Of a stretch of DNA of 48,714 nt, positions 6,289 through 15,175 are shown piece by piece. This stretch comes from an uncultured Eubacterium sp. (GTDB lineage Bacteria > Bacillota > Clostridia > Lachnospirales > Lachnospiraceae), in contig CAJTZF010000011.1 of assembly GCA_910584245.1 (NCBI GenBank), positions 1 to 48,714 of the forward strand, in the 5' to 3' direction. The first letter of the stretch is position 1. The number at the start of each line of letters is the position of its first letter. Both the position numbers and the translations under genes were made by a program. A model generated the notes under the pieces. It saw only the letters and a list, made by a program, of their open reading frames with translations, searched no databases and was not told the DNA's origin.

Positions 6289-9200
6289 ATGAAACGGATT
6301 AGCGCACAGTCATCCAGATGTTTCAGAACGATTGTGACTTTTATGTTGGCATTCGCTATGATTTTCACATCGCTGGCTTTACCATCAACGACATCCAAAG
6401 CGGCAGCCAAAGTTAAGAAGGTTTCCATTGGAGTCAAGGTAGGCAGTTCTGGCATACTGGTACTGAAAAAGGGGCAGAAAAAGAAGCTCAAAGCTTCCGT
6501 ATCTCCCAAAAAAGCGAGCAAAAAGCTTACATATAAATCGAGCAAGAAGTCAGTTGTAAGCGTAAGCTCAAAGGGTGTGGTAAAAGCACGTAAGAAAAAA
6601 GGTTCTGCGAAAATCACAGTTACTTCTGCGCAGAACAAAAAGAAAAAAGCAACAATTACAGTGAAGATTGGTACTCCTGTAAAGAAAGTGACGATTCAGA
6701 AAACAGCAAAATGCACCTGGGAGAGTCCAAATAAGTGGACCCTGAAAGAAGTCAAGGGGCAGATGCAGAAAGTATACGAAAAGTATACGGAGACGCTGAA
6801 GGTCAGCAAAAATACATTTACAGTTGTCAAGGGAAGAATGGTAACTCTCAAATTGACAACATCCCCGAAAAAGCCGACGATGGGCAAATGCCAGTGGACG
6901 TCCAGCAAGAAGGGGATCCTGACAATGCCGACGCAGGTTGGCAAGAGCTGTAAGCTGTCTGGACGTAAAGTCGGGACAACGACAGTTACGGCGAAGGCAC
7001 TCGATGGAAGCGGCAAGAGCGCCAAAGTGAAAATTAAAGTAGTGGAATATCAGAAGGAGGCAACTCCGACTCCGGTAATCGAGAAAGATACACGTGTGGC
7101 TACTACCGTGGAAGACTTTGAGAAGTATCCGGTAGGCACGAAATGGGATCGGTTTACCGCAGGCGGTTATGCAAATTCTGGTTCGATGACAGTTGTGGCA
7201 GATCCGGAGAATCCGTCCAATAAAGTGCTGAAGATTGAATACAACGGAGCAGAACAGGCATATGACTTCGCGCCGATTTTCAATCTGGTATTGCCAGAGG
7301 GCAAGAAGCTGAATGAGTTTTCAGCGATCCGCTTGAAATCGCGTATGATTGCGAATACAGCGGAGTGTAACTATAAACAGGTATATTGTTACTTTGATGC
7401 ACCTGGTACGATGGCGTCGACAGATTATTTTGCGACATCGAACTTTGATGGTTCTGATCCGAAAGAGGTTCCGGACCGCAAGAACCGATTTGGTGTGAAT
7501 GTTTCGATGGCTACAGGAGTTGATAAGCCATACAACGTGCCAGAGGTGGCAACCGTTGGAAATGCGGTACAGGATAAGGATATTATCAGTCTTTCCAAAG
7601 GCAAAAAGTATAATAACAAAAACCTTCCGTCCTACTATGACGATTATTCCAAGGGCGACAAGGATGCTATTTCACCGGGTTACAGTGAAAATGAGACGAC
7701 AGCGGCTAACAAGGTTGGATTCCAGCAGAATACGATCGAGCTGAATGTGACAAGAATTGAAGCGGCTAATATTTCGGGCACGGATAACACGCCTCTTCTT
7801 GAGAGAAACCAGCTGGATATGGTTCTTGGTTCCACTTATTCGGGAAGCATGGGTAAAACATATGACCAGGCGCATATGACATTGTATCTGGATGACATCC
7901 AGGTAATGTCCGGAGAGATTCCATGTACCTCCATGAGTTTTATAGACCCGGCTAAGTCAGTTGCATGTGGAAATCCTGCTAAAAATGTGACACCGGGTAC
8001 GGCACAGTTGAAGATCCGGTATGAGCCTTTGAATACGACGCAGAGAGACGTGGCCTACACAAGCAGTGATCCGTCACTGGCATCGGTAGATGAGAGCGGT
8101 CTTGTTACAGCAAATAATGAAGGAAAGACCGGAAATGTTACGATTACAGCTACGAATAAGCTGAATCCGGCAATTAGCACAAGTACGGTTATGGCAGTTG
8201 AGTGGGTTGAGCCGGCGTCTGGTGATTACAACATACTTACAGCACCAGATACGAAGATTCTGCCGAAATCTGACATCTCGGAGTCCGTCAAGGTGGCTTC
8301 TAATGTAGATACGTTTAAGATCGCAAACGGTGAGCTGATAGGAACCTTCAATGCGGCAAATGTGTCGGTAGTGCTTGATCTTGGTAAAGAGATGAATCTG
8401 AACAGTTATAAAGGATTGGAAATCCAGGGTGTAATCCCGGGACAGATCGCAGTAGAACTCTACGGCTCCAATCTTGATATGAACAAGACGAAAGATAATG
8501 GTTCTACCGAAGACTGGTGGGAGACGATGTCAGGAAAGACGTTCCCATTCTTTGTCGGAAGCTGTGCATGGCGTTATGAGAAGGGCGGTATGAACTACTT
8601 GAAGTCCATCGCTAACGGTATGACTAAGTGGAGTGACACGAAGGTAGCGCCGTCTGAGGAGACGCAGAGATTCTCGTTGAACAATCTGGCTAAGAACTGT
8701 ACAGGTGACTGGGGCGCAGTCCGCTACGTTATTATTAAGTCAAACAAGGATCCGAAGCTTTCGGAGAGAGGTGTATTTGACCGGAAAAATGTAGAAGAAA
8801 ACAGGACTGAGTTTGAATATAAGATCACAGGACTGAAGTTTGCTGCAGATGGTATTATTGATGCGAGCGACGAGGGACATTACTTGATGGATCCTGAAAA
8901 GAATGTGGCAGAGAAGGATGGAAACATAACATCGTACTACGTGGATGAGATTACGGCAGAGAAGCCGGCAAATAAACGTTCGACGGCGATGAATCTCTCA
9001 GACTTCAAGTACATTCGTGTAAAAGTGAAGGATACAAAGAACGTTAAGGTTGGTCTTGTGGCAGAGGGCAAGAAGTTGTCAGATGCAGAAGTGATCGGCG
9101 AGGAGACAGGTGATGGTGAGAGATTCGTTTACTTCTCACTGGCACATGTGGATAAAGAAGCCCGTAAAGCCATTGATGCAATTAGTGTAGAAGTAGATAA

Positions 9201-9354
9201 TGGCGGTTCGGTAACTGGTCTGTCTGCGACGAAAGGCGAGATTGGATTTATCGAGGGTGAGACAAAAGTTGAAGTGACCAAAGGTGAAGGTGATGCATAT
9301 AAATGTACACCAGTAACACTTGACGCATATGGGACGGAGAGTACGGCATCGTAA
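6289..9354 (+). CDS. Exported Lys-rich Ig-like (Big_2) protein, no recognised catalytic domain
   Basis: 1021 residues from ATG 6289, with AGGAGG 7 bases upstream. The signal peptide (about 1-37) ends ...TTSKAAA. Two lysine-rich Ig-like domains follow (about 38-125 and 128-255) with Big_2 patterns such as YKSSKKSVVSVSSKGVVKA and a KGSAKITVTS end strand. After a short ATPTP linker comes a ~275-residue beta-rich region (about 268-545) that looks like a carbohydrate-binding sandwich. A third, non-cationic Big_2 domain (about 547-640) contains YTSSDPSLASVDESGLVTA. The last ~380 residues are unrecognised and contain an EDWWETMSG segment also echoed in the 9535 protein. No LPXTG, SLH or dockerin motif was noticed. 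The best guess is a cell-surface polysaccharide-binding protein. Confidence 0.8.
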   Translation: MKRISAQSSRCFRTIVTFMLAFAMIFTSLALPSTTSKAAAKVKKVSIGVKVGSSGILVLKKGQKKKLKASVSPKKASKKLTYKSSKKSVVSVSSKGVVKARKKKGSAKITVTSAQNKKKKATITVKIGTPVKKVTIQKTAKCTWESPNKWTLKEVKGQMQKVYEKYTETLKVSKNTFTVVKGRMVTLKLTTSPKKPTMGKCQWTSSKKGILTMPTQVGKSCKLSGRKVGTTTVTAKALDGSGKSAKVKIKVVEYQKEATPTPVIEKDTRVATTVEDFEKYPVGTKWDRFTAGGYANSGSMTVVADPENPSNKVLKIEYNGAEQAYDFAPIFNLVLPEGKKLNEFSAIRLKSRMIANTAECNYKQVYCYFDAPGTMASTDYFATSNFDGSDPKEVPDRKNRFGVNVSMATGVDKPYNVPEVATVGNAVQDKDIISLSKGKKYNNKNLPSYYDDYSKGDKDAISPGYSENETTAANKVGFQQNTIELNVTRIEAANISGTDNTPLLERNQLDMVLGSTYSGSMGKTYDQAHMTLYLDDIQVMSGEIPCTSMSFIDPAKSVACGNPAKNVTPGTAQLKIRYEPLNTTQRDVAYTSSDPSLASVDESGLVTANNEGKTGNVTITATNKLNPAISTSTVMAVEWVEPASGDYNILTAPDTKILPKSDISESVKVASNVDTFKIANGELIGTFNAANVSVVLDLGKEMNLNSYKGLEIQGVIPGQIAVELYGSNLDMNKTKDNGSTEDWWETMSGKTFPFFVGSCAWRYEKGGMNYLKSIANGMTKWSDTKVAPSEETQRFSLNNLAKNCTGDWGAVRYVIIKSNKDPKLSERGVFDRKNVEENRTEFEYKITGLKFAADGIIDASDEGHYLMDPEKNVAEKDGNITSYYVDEITAEKPANKRSTAMNLSDFKYIRVKVKDTKNVKVGLVAEGKKLSDAEVIGEETGDGERFVYFSLAHVDKEARKAIDAISVEVDNGGSVTGLSATKGEIGFIEGETKVEVTKGEGDAYKCTPVTLDAYGTESTAS

Positions 9355-9366
9355 TGTTTGTCCGTT

Positions 9367-9414
9367 AAATCCCAAAGCAGTACCCTTGGGGATTTCAGTG
9401 AAGGCTTCCCCAAG
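9367..9414 (+). other. Two overlapping, mutually exclusive hairpins
   Basis: Hairpin A pairs AAATCCC (9367-9373) with GGGATTT (9389-9395). Hairpin B pairs CTTGGGGA (9385-9392) with TCCCCAAG (9407-9414). They share 9389-9392, so only one can form at a time, the geometry of an attenuator or processing switch. It lies just after the stop at 9354. Confidence 0.45.
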
Positions 9415-9466
9415 ACATATCGGAACTTGAAAACTTAACATGTTTCGGTTCAAAATGTAACATACT

Positions 9467-9494
9467 TCCGGGGCAGGAAAGTTCCCGTCCCGGA
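9467..9494 (+). terminator. Strong GC-rich hairpin between exported-protein genes
   Basis: TCCGGG(G)C.GGAA pairs with TTCC.G(T)CCCGGA around a short loop, with a G-T pair and one mismatch. It is followed by GGTTGTTAAATATATTT, not a pure T-run. It may be a partial terminator of the upstream gene or an mRNA-stability element ahead of the next one. Confidence 0.45.
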
Positions 9495-9522
9495 GGTTGT
9501 TAAATATATTTAAATAAAAATG

Positions 9523-9905
9523 GAGGTAAGAATTTTGAAGAAGAATTTCAAAAGAACCCTTGCCACAGTTATGGCAGCTGCATTGACTGTTTCTCTTATG
9601 GGAACAGCTTCAGAAGCTGACGCAGCAAAGAAAATTAAGCTTGCGAAGAAGTCCATTACCGTGACAAAGGGAAAAAGCAAAAAGGTAGCTATTAAAAATG
9701 TGAAGGCGAAGAAAGTAAAGAAGCTGACAGTAAAGACCAGCAAGAAGAAAATCGCCACCGTAAAGAAATCCGGAAAAACAGCTATTAAAGTAACTGGAAA
9801 GAAAGCCGGAAGTGCCAAAATTACGGTAAATGTTACAGTAAAAGGTAAGAAGAAAGCTACAAAGCTTACATTGAAGGTTAAGGTTAAAAATGCAACGAAA
9901 CCGGC
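9523..9905 (+). repeat. Duplicated segment, copy 1 (leader, signal peptide, Lys-rich domain)
   Basis: From the ribosome site GGAGGTAAGAATTTTG through the Lys-rich domain, this DNA is closely similar to 14798-15175. I count about nine amino-acid differences over roughly 120 residues. The similarity stops at the variable linker. Confidence 0.85.
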
Positions 9906-12084
9906 TGTAACACCAAGCCAGGCTCCAGCACAGACACCGGGCGGACAGACACCGGCAAGCCAGGCTCCGGGCGGACAGACACCGGCAAGCCAGGCTCCAG
10001 CAAGCCAGGCTCCAGCAAGTGAAGTTCCGGCAAGTAAACCACCGGTAAGTAAGCCACCGGTTACACCAAATCCTTGGGACAATTATGAAGCTCCTGAAAA
10101 AGGAGACAGCCTTGTTCTGACATATGCAGATGGTTTGAAGAGTGAGGAAAACCCAAGCGGCGGTGAGCTTGAGGATAGCGGAAAATTTGTATTTGCAGAT
10201 GCAGCTACAGGATATCCGGGAACACCGATTGATGTTATGAAGTATGACAAGATTGTCGTAAAGATCGCTGCTACAGACGAGATCACTACAGATGGTGACT
10301 GGTATGGAAAAGTAGGTCTGAACAGTACAAGTGACGATCTGGGTATGTATGCGACAGATGATGGTTTTGGTAGTCCGAAATACTTGAATGACGTGAAATT
10401 CAAGAGCGAGGAATATCCAGACGGCTATATGCTTACATTTAACATTCCAGATGACATTGACAAAGATGCATGGGCACCGCAGGATGTAACAGACTACGTT
10501 GACTGTATCAATCTTCAGCTGGCAGTTAAAGATGATTATGCAAAACTTAAATTTAAAGAAATCGACTTCATTGGTAAAACACCAGGCGAGTCTCAGGCAC
10601 CAGGCGAGTCCCAGGCACCAGGTGAGTCCCAGGCACCAGGTGCGTCCCAGGCACCGGGCCAGTCTCAGGCACCAGGCCAGTCCCAGGCACCAGGTGAGTC
10701 CCAGGCACCAGGTGCGTCTGCAAACCCAGAGGTACCTACTGCTGCTATCACACTTGACAAAGATGTAATTGCAGTTGGTGACACAGTAAATGCTACCGTA
10801 ACGGCAAGCGCTGGTGAGATTAAGAGTGTTGCATGGACAGCAGACACTAATGTGGTAACGATCGCAGATGCAACGGCTGCACAGACAACACTTACTGGTA
10901 CTGCTAAAGGTAAAACGAACGTAGCTGCTACCGTAACGGTTGAAGTAAATGGTAAAGCTACTGAGGTAACCGCAGATGCAGTAGAGCTTGAAGTTATGGG
11001 CGCAAATGAACTGGTATTTGACGGTGACATTACAGGGGCAGAAGAGGTAGTTGTAAATGAGACTGCTGATATCGAAGTAGCAGTTGATACTGGAGATATC
11101 GAAAGTGTAGTATGGGCAGTTGAAGGCGACGCAGCAGTGATCGAGACGAATGCTGTTGAAGTAGCACAGGCAAAAGTGATCGGTAAGAAAGCTGGCGAAG
11201 TAACGGTTAAGGCTACTGTTACAGCTAAATCCGGTGACAAGACAGGAACAAGAGAGTTTACTAAGACCATTAAGGTAGTTCCTGTATTGGTAGTAGATGC
11301 TGCGATTACAGCAGGCAAAAATGAGATTGCACAGAATGAGGCAATTGTACTTGGTATTGACAACAAAGTTGGAGACGTTCAGTCTGTTGCTTGGAGTGTA
11401 GCACCGGCCGAGAGCGCATCCATCGAAGAAGGCGAAGAGAATACAGCAGTTCTTACTGGAAAGGACGCTGGCGAAGTAACAGTAACAGCTACGGTGACAG
11501 TTAAGTCTGGCACACAGACGAAGACAACAGATCTGACAAAGAAGATTGTTATAAATAAGAACTATCGTCTTTCTCTGAAAGACATGATGCTGATTTCTGG
11601 TTTAACTATAACAGATGCTGCGGAGTATACACCAGGTTCGGCTATTGAAAATGAGGATGGCAGTATAACATTCCATACATCTGCTCTTTATTCAGGAGGG
11701 GGGGTAATTTTTGCCCTTAATCCTGCCAGCAAAGGTGCTGTAGTAGACTTGGCTAAGTACTCAGCAGTAAAAATACTTGGAGATGAAGATAGTGATGTTT
11801 CGATGACAACAGATTTGGTTACAGCAGTTCCTGAAAATAAAGATTGGTGGAGTGTTACAAGAAAACCAAATACTGCTGAATACTTCGTGTTTAATGCAAT
11901 GGATGTTAGTGGTGGTGGCAAGAACGGTGAGAAGGTTATCTCATTAGATGGTCATACAGATGTAATAGGCGTTCAGGTTAAGTACAATGGACACAATAAA
12001 CCGGCTGCTGGTGCTACAGAAGATGAACAAAAAGCTGTCAGAGTAAAGGTTGACGTTAAGGGGCTTGAGTTGATTGCTAAATAA
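9535..12084 (+). CDS. Exported Lys-rich Ig-like protein with PGESQA-repeat linker; paralogue of the 14809 gene
   Basis: 849 residues from TTG 9535. This start is chosen over the in-frame ATG at 9520 because GGAGGT sits 9 bases upstream and the paralogue at 14809 has the same leader with only TTG available. Signal peptide about 1-29 (ends ...SEADAA). Lys-rich Ig-like domain about 30-121 (KKLTVKTSKKKIATVKKSGK). First Pro-rich linker about 123-182. Beta-rich module about 183-346, possibly carbohydrate-binding. Second linker of eight PG[EQA]SQA hexapeptides about 349-396. Three acidic Big_2-like repeats about 397-675, each with an xxIxSVxWxxE core. C-terminal module about 676-849 containing KDWWSV. 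No catalytic domain or sortase motif seen. The charge contrast, cationic N-terminus and acidic remainder, is marked. Probable wall-associated glycan-binding protein. Confidence 0.8.
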   Translation: MKKNFKRTLATVMAAALTVSLMGTASEADAAKKIKLAKKSITVTKGKSKKVAIKNVKAKKVKKLTVKTSKKKIATVKKSGKTAIKVTGKKAGSAKITVNVTVKGKKKATKLTLKVKVKNATKPAVTPSQAPAQTPGGQTPASQAPGGQTPASQAPASQAPASEVPASKPPVSKPPVTPNPWDNYEAPEKGDSLVLTYADGLKSEENPSGGELEDSGKFVFADAATGYPGTPIDVMKYDKIVVKIAATDEITTDGDWYGKVGLNSTSDDLGMYATDDGFGSPKYLNDVKFKSEEYPDGYMLTFNIPDDIDKDAWAPQDVTDYVDCINLQLAVKDDYAKLKFKEIDFIGKTPGESQAPGESQAPGESQAPGASQAPGQSQAPGQSQAPGESQAPGASANPEVPTAAITLDKDVIAVGDTVNATVTASAGEIKSVAWTADTNVVTIADATAAQTTLTGTAKGKTNVAATVTVEVNGKATEVTADAVELEVMGANELVFDGDITGAEEVVVNETADIEVAVDTGDIESVVWAVEGDAAVIETNAVEVAQAKVIGKKAGEVTVKATVTAKSGDKTGTREFTKTIKVVPVLVVDAAITAGKNEIAQNEAIVLGIDNKVGDVQSVAWSVAPAESASIEEGEENTAVLTGKDAGEVTVTATVTVKSGTQTKTTDLTKKIVINKNYRLSLKDMMLISGLTITDAAEYTPGSAIENEDGSITFHTSALYSGGGVIFALNPASKGAVVDLAKYSAVKILGDEDSDVSMTTDLVTAVPENKDWWSVTRKPNTAEYFVFNAMDVSGGGKNGEKVISLDGHTDVIGVQVKYNGHNKPAAGATEDEQKAVRVKVDVKGLELIAK
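10582..10722 (+). repeat. 18-base tandem repeat encoding PG[E/Q/A]SQA
   Basis: Eight consecutive 18-base units, seven complete (10582-10707) and a diverged eighth. Variation is mostly synonymous (GGC/GGT, TCT/TCC) plus E/Q/A at the third residue. Since 18 is a multiple of 3, changes in copy number keep the frame. Confidence 0.9.
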
Positions 12085-12183
12085 AGGCATCAACAGCAGG
12101 ATCATTAGGCACAGTACTATGTGCTAAAATGAGAAGCATAATTTAAGATTTTGTGGCTCGGGTTTATAACCCAGGTCATTCAA

Positions 12184-12219
12184 AAAAAGGTGCATATGTG
12201 TGCGTATGCACCTTTTTTT
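12184..12219. terminator. Bidirectional-looking rho-independent terminator
   Basis: GGTGCATA (12189-12196) / TATGCACC (12205-12212), flanked by an A-run and followed by TTTTTTT. It ends the 9535 gene. The same GGTGCAT/ATGCACC arms recur in the terminator of the paralogue at 17234-17269. Confidence 0.9.
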
Positions 12220-12261
12220 AAACAAGAGGTTCATAAAATAAAGGAACAGGAGGTATGTTAC

Positions 12262-14562
12262 ATGCACAAAAACATAACAGGTGTAATAGCAAAAATGCTG
12301 GCTGTCACGCTTGCTGTTGGAACCGTGGGAACGGCTGTACCGGCAGATGACGCGAATGCTGCGGCTAAGCCAAAGCTGAGCAAGAGCAAGGTGAGCGTAA
12401 ATGTTGGCAAAAAGGCCAAGATTACGATTAAGAATGTCAAAGCAAAAAAGGTAAAAAAGTTGACTGTGAAATCAGCGAAGAAAGCGATTGCAGCAGTAAA
12501 GAAAAATGGAAAAACAGGGTTTACCGTAACTGGTAAAAAAGCAGGGAAGACGACAGTTACCGCTAGCGTGAAGGTTGGGAAGAAGACGACGAAGCTGAAG
12601 CTTGCGGTAACAGTAAAGGCGGCTGGCCCGCAGAATAACGTTTTGCCAGTACCTTCTACGGCAGCGACAGTAGCGCCGCCAGCAGCGTCGAATGCTCCGG
12701 CAGCGTCCGTGACACCGCCGGCATCCCAGACAGGAGTACCGCCGGCGTCCCAAAATCCGGGTGGAGACGGAACACCGGGGCCGCTTGTGAACTACACCGA
12801 AGATTTTGAAAATGGTGAGGGCGATTGGTATGCAAGAGGTAATGAGGGCTGCAGAATTGAGATTACAGATGAAGCTCATGAGGGAAAAGCAGCGCTTCTT
12901 ATGACAGGAAGAGAGGGCGAAGACGGAAAAGGACATGCATGGAATGGTCCAGCTCTTGATCTTACAAAGTCCATTACGCCGGGTGGTAAATACCGCGTTT
13001 CGTTCTGGGCGAAAATTCCGGAAAGTGAAGCTGGCGAGGCATGGGGCAACAGGCTTGACCTGATGGTGTCCAGTGCGCAGTATTATTCACAGGAAGATAA
13101 GGAAGAGGACGAGGCAAACGAAGGTGGAGATAACCTGCACTGTGAGAATTATCCGAGGGATACATGGTATCCGATTAAGTCGGATGAGTGGACGAAGATT
13201 GAGACAGAGTTCTCTGTGCCAGATTATTTCTATGAGTTTATTTTCTACATAGAGACAACGGAAAGAAACGGAAGGGTTCAGTTTGGAAAGGCAAGCTTCC
13301 TTATAGACGATTTCCAGCTCGAGAGAATCGCAGCTCCGAAGCCGTTTGATTCTACGCTTACAGGCATCAAGGATGCTTATGCATCCCATATTCCGACGAT
13401 GGGTGTAGCAGTGACTTATGACCAGCTCATGAATGAGAATACACTTGGTTTTGTGAAACATCATTTCAACAGCATTACAATGGGTAATGAAATGAAACTG
13501 GATGAGCTGATGGGAACAAATAAGACATTGATGATCACAGATGAGGCAGCTGCCGGCTATGTAGTGGATGATGCATATAAGGCATGCCCGGACAACAAGG
13601 ATGCCGATGGAAATGTCATTGTACCAGAGATCCGGTTCTCCAAGATGGATAAGATTCTGAAGATCGCTAAGGATAACGGATTGAAGGTTCGTATCCACTC
13701 CCCATTCTGGCACAGCCAGATGCCGCAGTACTTCTTCACGAAGAATTACACGGAGTACAAAGATGATCCTTCAAGTGCGACCAGCTTCCCAGAGAGGTAC
13801 ACGGACAAAGAGACGATGTACACGCGGCAGGAGATGTATGTAAGAACAATGCTCAAGCATATTATCGATGGCGGTTACGGAGATGTGATTTCTTCCTACG
13901 ACGTAGTAAATGAGTATTTGCATATGCAATTTAAGAGTGGCAAATATACAAATTACTGGCAGTGTATTTTCGGTGACAAAGATTTGAATTCACCATATGT
14001 TAAGAAGGCGTTTGCAGTAGCTCATGATGTATTGAAAGAGAATAATCTGAGAGACAAAGTGTCATTGATCTACAATGATTTCAGTACATATGATATCGTG
14101 GATTCTGTAGTTTCGCTCATTAATAACATGAACGCGAAGGATGATGAGTTCAATCCGAACGGCGAAAAGATTTGTGATGGTATCGGTATGCAGTCCCATG
14201 TAGGTGTGGAGAAGCCGGGGGCAGAGTTCTATGAGGCAGCAATCGAGGCGTTCCACAAGGCCGGGTTTGAAATCCAGATCACAGAGCTGGATGTAGCTAG
14301 TCCGACTGTAACCAGTGAGACATCAGAGGCAGACAAAACGGATGCATGGAAGAAGAATGCAGATGCTTATGCGGCATACATGAATGCAATCCTGCGCCAG
14401 AAGGCAGCCGGGGCAAATATTACTTCTGTGACCGTTTGGGGAATCACGGACGCGTCGTCTTGGATTAAAGACAGTTCACCACTTCTCTTTGGCGAGAACG
14501 TGTCAGATAAAAAGCCATCCTATGATGCGTTTATCAAAGCAGCTCAGGATTTTGGCAAATAA
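12262..14562 (+). CDS. Exported GH10 endo-1,4-beta-xylanase with Lys-rich Ig-like domain and carbohydrate-binding module
   Basis: 766 residues from ATG 12262, with AGGAGGT 7 bases upstream. The frame is open to 12151, but that stretch contains the upstream terminator. Signal peptide about 1-35 (ends ...DDANAAA), Lys-rich Ig-like domain about 36-122, Pro/Ala linker about 123-173, CBM22/CBM4_9-like beta-sandwich about 174-360 (YTEDFENGEGDWYARG ... FLIDDFQLERI), and GH10 barrel about 365-766. Catalytic residues: acid/base Glu551 in YDVVNEY and nucleophile Glu675 in QITELDV. HSPFWHSQMP and TVWGITDASSW are other GH10 landmarks. It should cleave internal xylan bonds outside the cell. It lies between the two paralogous non-catalytic proteins, with its own terminator at 14634. 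Confidence 0.93.
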   Translation: MHKNITGVIAKMLAVTLAVGTVGTAVPADDANAAAKPKLSKSKVSVNVGKKAKITIKNVKAKKVKKLTVKSAKKAIAAVKKNGKTGFTVTGKKAGKTTVTASVKVGKKTTKLKLAVTVKAAGPQNNVLPVPSTAATVAPPAASNAPAASVTPPASQTGVPPASQNPGGDGTPGPLVNYTEDFENGEGDWYARGNEGCRIEITDEAHEGKAALLMTGREGEDGKGHAWNGPALDLTKSITPGGKYRVSFWAKIPESEAGEAWGNRLDLMVSSAQYYSQEDKEEDEANEGGDNLHCENYPRDTWYPIKSDEWTKIETEFSVPDYFYEFIFYIETTERNGRVQFGKASFLIDDFQLERIAAPKPFDSTLTGIKDAYASHIPTMGVAVTYDQLMNENTLGFVKHHFNSITMGNEMKLDELMGTNKTLMITDEAAAGYVVDDAYKACPDNKDADGNVIVPEIRFSKMDKILKIAKDNGLKVRIHSPFWHSQMPQYFFTKNYTEYKDDPSSATSFPERYTDKETMYTRQEMYVRTMLKHIIDGGYGDVISSYDVVNEYLHMQFKSGKYTNYWQCIFGDKDLNSPYVKKAFAVAHDVLKENNLRDKVSLIYNDFSTYDIVDSVVSLINNMNAKDDEFNPNGEKICDGIGMQSHVGVEKPGAEFYEAAIEAFHKAGFEIQITELDVASPTVTSETSEADKTDAWKKNADAYAAYMNAILRQKAAGANITSVTVWGITDASSWIKDSSPLLFGENVSDKKPSYDAFIKAAQDFGK

Positions 14563-14633
14563 CCAAAGTGCACAGAATAAAATTTACAAGAATAAATAAA
14601 TCTAAAATTTACCAAAACTTATAAAATAATTAG

Positions 14634-14681
14634 GCACCATCTGTACAGACAAAGCAAAATTTGGTACAGATGGTGCTTTTT
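14634..14681 (+). terminator. Strong rho-independent terminator of the GH10 gene
   Basis: Perfect 13-bp stem GCACCATCTGTAC (14634-14646) / GTACAGATGGTGC (14664-14676), followed by TTTTT. Confidence 0.93.
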
Positions 14682-14706
14682 ATATTAAACGATAAACAAA
14701 TATGAC

Positions 14707-14735
14707 TTGAAATAATAGTCACATTGAGTTATAAT
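14707..14735 (+). promoter_or_regulatory. Sigma-A promoter of the 14809 gene
   Basis: TTGAAA (14707-14712), 17-base spacer, TATAAT (14730-14735). It shows that the 14809 gene is transcribed separately from the GH10 gene upstream. The leader is about 65 bases. Confidence 0.8.
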
Positions 14736-14797
14736 AAAATCGCATATTCGATGGATTTCGATGTGTTCGTCGCAGAGGTGTACTTAATTTGTATAGG

Positions 14798-15175
14798 AGG
14801 TAAGAATTTTGAGGAGAAATTTCAAAAAAGCTCTTGCCACAGTTATGGCAGCTGCATTGACGGTATCCCTGATGGGAACAGCCGCAGAGGCAGACGCAGC
14901 GAAGAAAATTAAGCTGTCGAAAAAATCCATTACCGTGACTAAGGGGAAAAGCAAAAAGGTAACTATTAAAAACGTAAAGGCTAAGAAAGTTAAAAAGCTG
15001 ACGGTAAAGACCAGCAAAAAGAAAATCGCCACAGTAAAGAAGTCAGGCAAGACGGCTATTAAAGTAACTGGAAAGAAGGCGGGAAGTGCAAAGATTACTG
15101 TAAAGGTTACAGTAAAGGGTAAGAAGAAAGCTACAAAACTTACTTTAAAGGTTAAAGTAAAGAACGCTAAGAAAC
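14798..15175 (+). repeat. Duplicated segment, copy 2 (leader, signal peptide, Lys-rich domain)
   Basis: Closely similar to 9523-9905, including the ribosome-site and start string GGAGGTAAGAATTTTG. It indicates a fairly recent duplication or gene conversion of the 5' end. Confidence 0.85.

Noticed and set aside
9520..9534. ATG at 9520 as the start of the second exported protein
   Set aside because: The ribosome site GGAGG lies just after this ATG, and the paralogue at 14809 has the same leader with only TTG. TTG 9535 is the better start.
12151..12261. Upstream extension of the GH10 reading frame
   Set aside because: It contains the rho-independent terminator of the previous gene and no ribosome site; the signal peptide begins at 12262.
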